A stretch of DNA of 10,705 nucleotides, taken from NCBI GenBank assembly GCA_015490395.1, contig WFXX01000322.1:1-10705 (forward strand), given 5' to 3'. Below the pieces are notes generated by a model. That model saw only the letters and a program-made list of their open reading frames with translations, was not told where the DNA came from and did not search any database. Every line of letters starts with the position of its first letter. Positions within the stretch are counted from its first letter, which is position 1. A program made the translations under genes and the position numbers. This document shows positions 5,641-10,705 of this stretch, one piece after another. The stretch comes from Gammaproteobacteria bacterium. Lineage in GTDB: Bacteria > Pseudomonadota > Gammaproteobacteria > DRLM01.

Positions 5641-5709
5641 ATGTTGCCCGCGGATGCGACTACGCTGGTTCGATGCCACAGCATCCTGCAGTCCTACTTG
5701 AGAATCTGC

Positions 5710-7032
5710 ATGCATTTCATTGATCTTCCTAAGGGTGGCGAGCGGGCCGTGCTGGTCTACTTAGAGCGTGGGCCGGGCGGCCGTCCCTGGAGCGAGGACC
5801 GCCTAGAGGAATTTCTGGAGCTGGCCCGTTCCGCTGGGGCCGAGGTGGCCGGCCTGGTGCGGGCCTCGCGCCTGGCCCCAGAGGCCAAGTACCTCGTGGG
5901 GCAGGGCAAGGTGGAGGAGATTCGTCAGGCGCTGCAGTCCGGGGGTGCCGCCCTGGTCATCGTGGATCATCCCCTCACGCCGGCCCAAGAGCGCAACCTC
6001 TCCGCAGAGCTGGGCTGCAGGGTCCTGGACCGGACCGGCCTGATTCTGGACATCTTCGCCCAGCGGGCCTCTACCTTCGAGGGTAAGCTCCAGGTCGAGC
6101 TGGCCCAGCTGCGGCACTTGGCCAGCCGTCTGGTGCGAGGCTGGAGCCACCTGGAGCGCCAGCGGGGCGGCATCGGGTTGCGCGGGCCTGGCGAGACCCA
6201 GCTGGAGACCGACCGCCGGCTCATCGGCCGCCGCATCCGCCTCCTGGTCCGACGTCTGGAGAAGGTGCGCCGCGACCGTGGCCTGCGCCGCCGGGCCCGC
6301 CGGCGGGCGGGCCTGCCCACGGTGGCGCTGGTGGGCTACACCAACGCGGGCAAGTCCACCCTGTTCAATGCCCTCACTGGCGCCCAGGCCCTAGCCGAGG
6401 ACCGGCTGTTCGCCACCCTGGACCCCACCCTCCGACGCCTGGAGCTGCCCGGGATCGGACCCGTGGTGCTGGCCGACACCGTGGGCTTCATTCGAGACCT
6501 GCCCCATGATCTAGTAGCCGCCTTTCGGGCCACCCTGGAGGAGACCCGAGAGGCCCTGCTGTTGCTGCATGTGGTGGATGCGGCCACCCCTGAGCGGCGG
6601 GAGCGGGTGCGTCAGGTGGAGCAGGTCCTGGAGGAGATTGGCGCAGGGGCCGTGCCGAGGCTGGAGGTCTACAACAAAGTGGATCGGCTGGGCGAGGACC
6701 CACGTCTGGAGCGGGATGGATCGGGCCAACCGGTGCGGGTATGGCTCTCCGCGGCTCGGGGGGCTGGTCTGGAGTTGCTGCGCCGAGCCCTGGCCGAACG
6801 GTGCCACGCCCTGCATCAGGGCCATGGCGAGGCGGGATGCCGGCGCGTGCGCGGTCGGGTGCACCTGGACCCGGCCAACGGTAGGCTACGTGCCCAGCTC
6901 TTCGACCGCGGCATGGTGCGACGGGAGCGCCTGACCGAGGACGGGCGGCTCCTGCTGGAGGTGGAGCTCTGGAGCGACGAGGTGGAGTCCTTGCGTCGTC
7001 AGGGCTGCCAGGTGGAGGCGCCGGGCTGCTGA
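5710..7032 (+). CDS. hflX: GTPase HflX
   Basis: Ribosome-associated GTPase that splits stalled or stress-inactivated 70S ribosomes. The 440-residue product matches the family: N-terminal HflX domain (about 10-150) with PAQERNL (91-97) and DRTGLILDIFAQRA (107-120), the glycine-rich GGIGLRGPGETQLE (153-166), a basic coiled segment (about 170-200), then the GTPase domain with G1 GYTNAGKST (209-217), FATLDPT (234-240), G3 DTVG (256-259) and G4 NKVD (322-325), and a variable C-terminal domain after about 370. Start choice: MHFIDLPKGGERAVLVYLE aligns with the E. coli N-terminus, but the ribosome binding site is poor (TTGAGAA only). In-frame ATG 5641 would add 23 residues not typical of the family. 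The gap to hfq holds a hairpin; hflK follows 149 bases later with its own promoter-like signal. Confidence 0.96.
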   Translation: MHFIDLPKGGERAVLVYLERGPGGRPWSEDRLEEFLELARSAGAEVAGLVRASRLAPEAKYLVGQGKVEEIRQALQSGGAALVIVDHPLTPAQERNLSAELGCRVLDRTGLILDIFAQRASTFEGKLQVELAQLRHLASRLVRGWSHLERQRGGIGLRGPGETQLETDRRLIGRRIRLLVRRLEKVRRDRGLRRRARRRAGLPTVALVGYTNAGKSTLFNALTGAQALAEDRLFATLDPTLRRLELPGIGPVVLADTVGFIRDLPHDLVAAFRATLEETREALLLLHVVDAATPERRERVRQVEQVLEEIGAGAVPRLEVYNKVDRLGEDPRLERDGSGQPVRVWLSAARGAGLELLRRALAERCHALHQGHGEAGCRRVRGRVHLDPANGRLRAQLFDRGMVRRERLTEDGRLLLEVELWSDEVESLRRQGCQVEAPGC

Positions 7033-7064
7033 GTGCTCCGGGCAGGTGCGCTCGGGCCGCCGCC

Positions 7065-7093
7065 TTGCGGTACCCGCCCCCCGGTTCTACAAT
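7065..7093 (+). promoter_or_regulatory. Likely promoter of hflK-hflC
   Basis: TTGCGG (7065-7070), a 17-base spacer, then TACAAT (7088-7093). The -10 box differs from consensus at one base, and the -35 keeps the important TTG. It lies in the 149-base hflX-hflK gap, so transcription would start near 7100 and give a GC-rich leader of about 80 bases. Confidence 0.5.
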
Positions 7094-7100
7094 GGCCCGG

Positions 7101-7156
7101 CGCCGCGCGCCTTGCGCGGCGCGCGCGTGTTGGCCCCCGTGGTGGGGGTGACGCGC
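7101..7156 (+). promoter_or_regulatory. Structured leader of hflK (two stem-loops)
   Basis: First stem: CGCCGCGC (7101-7108) with GCGCGGCG (7114-7121), all G-C, 5-base loop. Second stem: GCGCGT (7123-7128) with ACGCGC (7151-7156) enclosing CCCCC (7134-7138) with GGGGG (7144-7148). They stand back to back and finish 6 bases before the AGGAGG of hflK (7163-7168). The alternating GC arms can also pair in other registers. Neither has a T tract. A role in translation control or mRNA stability is inferred, not shown. Confidence 0.4.
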
Positions 7157-7181
7157 CTGGGCAGGAGGAAGCTGCACGAGC

Positions 7182-8384
7182 ATGGCTTGGAACGAGCCGG
7201 GAGGCCCCGGCGACCACGATCCTTGGGGAGGCCGAGGGCGCCGCCAACCTCCCCCCGACCTGGACGAGGCCCTCCGCCGCCTGCAGCAATGGCTGCGGGG
7301 ACTGTTTGGCGGCGGTGGCGGCGGCGGGGAGCGCCGTGTGCCAGGGCCGGGGGCCGGAGGCGGGCTGCTGCTGGTGGCGGCGATCCTGGCCTGGCTGGCC
7401 TACGATTCGGTGTATATCATCCAGCCTGCCGAGCGCGGCGTGGTGCTGCGTTTTGGACGCTACGTCGCCACCCTCCAGCCCGGCCCCAGCATCCGGTTTC
7501 CACGGCCCATCGAATTCGTGGAGCGGGTCAACGTCGACCAGATCCGCACGGTGGAGATCGGCTACCGCTCTGAGGGGCGCAAGAGCGTGCCCGTGCTCAG
7601 CGAGGCGCTGATGCTCACCCAGGACGAGAACATCGTCAACGTGCGTCTCGCGGTGCAATACAAGATCAAGTCGCCCCAGGACTATCTCTTCCACGACCGC
7701 CGCCCGGACCTAGCCTTGCGCAAGGCGGCCGAGAGCGCCATCCGAGAGGTGGTGGGCAAGAGCCAGATGGACTTCGTGCTCAAGGAAGGTCGTAGCGAGG
7801 TGGCGGCCCGCACCATGGTCCTGCTGCAGTCCATTTTGGACCGTTATCAGACGGGCCTACAGGTCACCAGCGTCAACCTGCAGGACGCCCAGCCCCCTGA
7901 GCAGGTGCAAGAGGCCTTCCTGGACGCCATCCGCGCCCGTGAGGACCAGGACCGCATGATCAACGAGGCCGAGGCCTATGCCAACGAGATCATCCCCAAG
8001 GCCCGCGGTCAGGCGGCGCGCATCATCGAGGATGCCAACGCCTACAGGGCCCAGGTGGTGGCCCGCGCCGAGGGTGACGCCAGCCGGTTCGAGCAAGTCC
8101 TTGCCGCCTACCGGGGCGCCCCGGAGGTGACCCGCCAGCGCATGTACCTGGAGGCCCTACAGGATGTGCTGGCCCAGACCACCAAGGTGCTGGTGGACGT
8201 CCCTGGCGGCAACAACCTGATCTATCTGCCTCTGGACAAGCTGGTGGCGCCGCCGCAGCAGCAGATGCCCAAGACGCCGCAGCTACCCCAGATCGACCAG
8301 ATCCGCAAGCGTGCTGAGTCGATGGTCCGCTCGCAGGCTAACGCCCGAAGCCGAAACCTGCGGAGTCGGGGGGAGCAGCGATGA
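7182..8384 (+). CDS. hflK: HflK, FtsH-associated SPFH/prohibitin-family membrane protein
   Basis: With HflC it builds the large membrane-anchored periplasmic cage that encloses FtsH and modulates its proteolysis. The 400-residue product has a Gly/Pro/Trp-rich cytoplasmic N-terminus (MAWNEPGG...DPWGG), a seven-glycine run at 43-49, one membrane helix at about 60-80, then the SPFH/band-7 domain with QPAERGVVLRFGRY (81-94) and RSEVAARTMVLLQSIL. A long helical segment follows (EDQDRMINEAEAYANEIIPKARGQAARI in part), and a Pro/Gln-rich basic tail (about 350-400). This is typical HflK length and layout. The ATG is preceded by AGGAGG (7163-7168) at a rather long 13-base spacing, with no better in-frame start. 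It overlaps hflC by 4 bases, implying translational coupling. Confidence 0.96.
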   Translation: MAWNEPGGPGDHDPWGGRGRRQPPPDLDEALRRLQQWLRGLFGGGGGGGERRVPGPGAGGGLLLVAAILAWLAYDSVYIIQPAERGVVLRFGRYVATLQPGPSIRFPRPIEFVERVNVDQIRTVEIGYRSEGRKSVPVLSEALMLTQDENIVNVRLAVQYKIKSPQDYLFHDRRPDLALRKAAESAIREVVGKSQMDFVLKEGRSEVAARTMVLLQSILDRYQTGLQVTSVNLQDAQPPEQVQEAFLDAIRAREDQDRMINEAEAYANEIIPKARGQAARIIEDANAYRAQVVARAEGDASRFEQVLAAYRGAPEVTRQRMYLEALQDVLAQTTKVLVDVPGGNNLIYLPLDKLVAPPQQQMPKTPQLPQIDQIRKRAESMVRSQANARSRNLRSRGEQR

Positions 8385-9301
8385 GTGCGGCGAGGCTGCA
8401 ACTGAGCAAGACGGCGGGGCTGGCCCTGCTGGCCGCCTTGGTGCTGGGCGCCTTCTCCCTGTTCACTGTGGATGAGCGGGAGCTGGCCATCCTTTTCCGG
8501 CTGGGCCAGATTGTGCGTACCGACTTTGAGCCAGGGCTGCACCTCAAGCTCCCCTTCGTGGAGAACGTGCGCAAGTTCGAGCGCCGGATCATGACGCTGG
8601 ATGCCGAGCCCGAGCGCTTCCTCACCAGCGAGAAGAAAAACGTGATCGTAGACTCCTTCGTGAAGTGGCGGATCGGCGACGTGGCTCAATACTACCGGGC
8701 CGTGCGCGGTGATGAGCTTCAGGCTCAGGTGCGCCTGGCTCAAGTGCTTAAGGACAACCTGCGCGGCGAGTTCGGCAAGCGGACCATCCAGGAGGTGGTC
8801 TCGGGCGAGCGCAGCGAGATCATGGACATCGTCACCCGCAAGGTGAACCAGGACACCCGGGAGCTGGGCATCCAGGTGGTGGACGTGCGCCTCAAGCGCA
8901 TCGACCTACCCGAGGATGTGAGCGACTCGGTCTTCAGGCGCATGGAGGCCGAGCGCGCCCGCGTGGCCCGGGAGTGGCGCTCCCGAGGGGCCGAGGCAGC
9001 TGAGCGCATTCGCGCCGATGCGGATCGGCGGCGCACCGAGCTCTTAGCCGAGGCCTACCGGGACGCCGAGCGCATCCGCGGCGAGGGTGATGCCCGAGCA
9101 GCAGCCATCTACGCCGAGGCCTTCTCCAAGGACCCCGACTTCTACCAATTCTACCGCAGCCTGGAGGCTTACCGGGCGGTGTTCAAAGACCGCCGGGATG
9201 TGCTCCTGATCAGCCCCGACTCGCAGTTCTTCCGTTACCTGCACGATACGGGCCTGCTGCCGGAGGCGGGCCCTGTGGGAGAAGGCGGCGGCCGGCCCTG
9301 A
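8381..9301 (+). CDS. hflC: HflC, FtsH-associated SPFH/prohibitin-family membrane protein
   Basis: Partner of HflK in the FtsH-HflK-HflC assembly at the inner membrane. The 306-residue product has one N-terminal membrane helix (about 10-30), then an SPFH domain beginning FTVDERELAILFRLGQI, with FEPGLHLKLPF and the coiled EAERIRADADRRRTELLAEA type segment. The family signature PDFYQFYRSLEAYR (about 252-265) is followed by SPDSQFFRYL near the end. The start codon lies in the ATGA overlap with hflK. DUF2065 begins 13 bases after the stop, so all three are probably one transcript. Confidence 0.97.
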   Translation: MSAARLQLSKTAGLALLAALVLGAFSLFTVDERELAILFRLGQIVRTDFEPGLHLKLPFVENVRKFERRIMTLDAEPERFLTSEKKNVIVDSFVKWRIGDVAQYYRAVRGDELQAQVRLAQVLKDNLRGEFGKRTIQEVVSGERSEIMDIVTRKVNQDTRELGIQVVDVRLKRIDLPEDVSDSVFRRMEAERARVAREWRSRGAEAAERIRADADRRRTELLAEAYRDAERIRGEGDARAAAIYAEAFSKDPDFYQFYRSLEAYRAVFKDRRDVLLISPDSQFFRYLHDTGLLPEAGPVGEGGGRP

Positions 9302-9314
9302 GGAGGGGCGGGCC

Positions 9315-9515
9315 GTGGATGCGGTGGCATGGGGCCGGCTGATCGAGGCCCTGGCCCTGATGATGGTGCTGGAGGGCCTGCTGCCCTTCCTGAGCCCGGG
9401 TCGGTTGCGGGAGGCGCTGCTCCTGGTGGTGCGCATGGACGACCGCAGCCTGCGGCTACTGGGCCTGACGAGCATGGTCCTAGGCGTGCTTCTGCTCTAT
9501 GCGATGCGCCCCTGA
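9315..9515 (+). CDS. DUF2065 family small membrane protein (YjeT-like)
   Basis: Small inner-membrane protein of unknown function, 66 residues. Two hydrophobic helices (about 7-25 and 46-64) flank a short charged loop containing MDDRSLRLLG, the conserved part of DUF2065. The start is GTG, with AGGAGG (9301-9306) 8 bases upstream. The family is regularly found between hflC and purA or hisZ in proteobacteria, and the tight spacing to hflC suggests a role linked to the HflKC-FtsH complex, but no function is established. Confidence 0.88.
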   Translation: MDAVAWGRLIEALALMMVLEGLLPFLSPGRLREALLLVVRMDDRSLRLLGLTSMVLGVLLLYAMRP

Positions 9516-9551
9516 GTTGCCCGGCGGTGCCGTGTGGGGTGCCATGAGGCG

Positions 9552-10705
9552 ATGACCTCGCCGCGCGAAGAGCGCTGGCTGTTACCCGAGGGGGTGGAGG
9601 AGCTGCTCCCTGACCAGGCCGAGCATCTGGAGCGGCTGGGACGGCGCCTGCTGGACCTGTTCCGCGCCTGGGGCTACCGCTTGGTGGTCCCGCCCCTCAT
9701 CGAGCACCTGGAATCCCTGCTGGTGGGTACCGGCCGGGACCTGGAGCTGCAGACCTTCAAGCTCACCGACCAGATGTCCGGGCGCCTGCTGGGGGTGCGC
9801 GCCGACATCACGCCCCAAGTGGCCCGCATCGATGCCCACCGCCTCCGGGGCCCCGAGCCGCGGCGGCTGTGCTATCTGGGGCCTGTGCTGCGCACCCGTC
9901 CGGAAGGCCTCGCGCAGAGCCGCTGTCCTGTGCAGGTGGGAGCCGAGCTCTATGGGCACGCGGGTCTCGAGAGCGACGTAGAGGTGCTGCACTTGATGCT
10001 GGAGGCCCTGGCCGCGGTGGGGCTGGAGCGGGTGCACCTGGATCTGGGGCACGTGGAGGTCTACCGCAGCCTGGCCCGGGAGGCGGGGTTGGACGCCGAG
10101 CAGGAGCAGGAGCTCTTCGACGCCCTGCAGCGCAAGGCCCGCCCGGAGGTCGAGGCCTTGCTCGCGGGGCTCTCCATGGACACCGAGCGGCGCCGCCGTC
10201 TGGTGCGCCTGACCGAGCTGCACGGTGGCGAGGAGGTCCTGGACGAGGCCCGCCGGGCCTTGGCCGGGGCGGGAGATGCGGTGCACCGGGCCCTGGACGA
10301 GCTGGAGGGCATCGCCGAGCGGCTGCGGCGGCGCCTCCCTGGCATCCATGTGCACTATGACCTTGCGGAGCTGCGCGGCTACCACTACCAGAGCGGCGTG
10401 GTCTTCGCCGCCCTGGTGCCCGGGCACGGGAGCGAGGTGGCCCGCGGCGGACGCTATGACGGCATTGGCCGGGCCTTCGGGGCGGCGCGTCCGGCCACCG
10501 GCTTCAGCGCCGACCTGCTCACCCTTATCCATCTGAGCCCCGAGCGCCCGGAGCCGCCTCGGGGAATCCTGGCCCCAGCGGTGGAGGACTCGGCCCTCCA
10601 CCGGCGAGTGGCCGAGCTGCGGGCCGCTGGCGAGCGGGTCTGCTACGAGCTGCCGGGCCAGGCGGGGGGGGCCGCCGAGCTGGGCTGCGACCGGCTGTTG
10701 CGGCG
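9552..10705 (+). CDS. hisZ: ATP phosphoribosyltransferase regulatory subunit HisZ (3' partial)
   Basis: A histidyl-tRNA synthetase-like protein without aminoacylation activity. In organisms with a short HisG it binds HisG to form the active, histidine-sensitive first enzyme of histidine synthesis. The 384 codons visible show LPEGVEELLPDQA (11-23), VVPPLIEHLESLL (45-57), the class II core VRADITPQVARI (82-93), RRLCYLGPVLR (104-114), DLGHVEVYRSL (164-174), and LRGYHYQSGVVFAAL (274-288) with ARGGRYDG (297-304). HisZ proteins are about 390 residues, so only some 5-15 codons are missing. ATG 9552 follows DUF2065 by 36 bases; its ribosome binding site is weak (GGGGT at 9535-9539, spacing 12), and the ATG at 9544 is out of frame and closes after three codons. 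purA is the expected next gene. A G8 run occurs at 10664-10671. Confidence 0.93.
   Translation, partial: MTSPREERWLLPEGVEELLPDQAEHLERLGRRLLDLFRAWGYRLVVPPLIEHLESLLVGTGRDLELQTFKLTDQMSGRLLGVRADITPQVARIDAHRLRGPEPRRLCYLGPVLRTRPEGLAQSRCPVQVGAELYGHAGLESDVEVLHLMLEALAAVGLERVHLDLGHVEVYRSLAREAGLDAEQEQELFDALQRKARPEVEALLAGLSMDTERRRRLVRLTELHGGEEVLDEARRALAGAGDAVHRALDELEGIAERLRRRLPGIHVHYDLAELRGYHYQSGVVFAALVPGHGSEVARGGRYDGIGRAFGAARPATGFSADLLTLIHLSPERPEPPRGILAPAVEDSALHRRVAELRAAGERVCYELPGQAGGAAELGCDRLLR
10664..10671 (+). repeat. G8 homopolymer in hisZ
   Basis: Eight consecutive G residues lie near the 3' end of hisZ, encoding the end of Ala, Gly-Gly and the first base of Ala. The frame is maintained, and the ending GCDRLLR still matches the family. 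It is a possible slippage or sequencing-error site. Confidence 0.7.

Noticed and set aside
7280..7340. GGC/GGT repeats near the start of hflK as a microsatellite
   Set aside because: They encode the glycine-rich linker before the membrane helix, which is typical of HflK proteins.
9582..10601. 339-codon open frame on the minus strand
   Set aside because: It is antisense to hisZ, which has clear family motifs throughout. Long antisense frames are expected in GC-rich genes.

Overview
The window is very GC-rich chromosomal DNA. Its core is the conserved proteobacterial block miaA-hfq-hflX-hflK-hflC-DUF2065-hisZ, all on the + strand. The near-identical core of Hfq to the E. coli protein, the HflX/HflK/HflC order, and DUF2065 followed by hisZ (normally with purA next) point to a high-GC gammaproteobacterium. 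By composition an Ectothiorhodospiraceae/Chromatiales-like organism is plausible, but that is inference.

Layout. Positions 1-1862 hold the 3' part of a membrane-anchored PAS-GGDEF-EAL cyclic-di-GMP enzyme, whose frame is open at the left edge. A tRNA-Ser(UGA) gene with encoded CCA follows at 1918-2007. Then comes an unusually long stretch of about 800 bases without a convincing gene (2008-2806). It holds several strong inverted repeats and a weak promoter/operator-like patch. Positions 2807-4192 encode an exported protein of nine Sel1 repeats and a C-terminal SH3-like domain. A good intrinsic terminator (4242-4282) separates it from miaA, so the right-hand cluster is its own transcriptional block. 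That block runs miaA (4314), hfq (5364), hflX (5710), hflK (7182), hflC (8381, 4-base overlap with hflK), a DUF2065 membrane peptide (9315) and hisZ (9552, running off the right edge a few codons before its expected end).

Functional links. MiaA modifies A37 of tRNAs that read UNN codons; the tRNA-Ser(UGA) here has the A36-A37-A38 context it recognises. Hfq is the sRNA chaperone. HflX is a ribosome-splitting GTPase. HflK and HflC form the membrane cage around the FtsH protease. HisZ is the regulatory partner of a short HisG in histidine synthesis. Internal promoter-like signals (TACAAT boxes at the miaA stop codon and upstream of hflK) and structured leaders suggest hfq and hflKC can be expressed separately from miaA.

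I found no mobile element, CRISPR array, toxin-antitoxin pair or defence system. Most of the window is ordinary, well-known housekeeping sequence. The parts worth a second look are the gap after the tRNA, the Sel1-SH3 protein, the C9 tract inside miaA, and the structured leaders of hfq and hflK.
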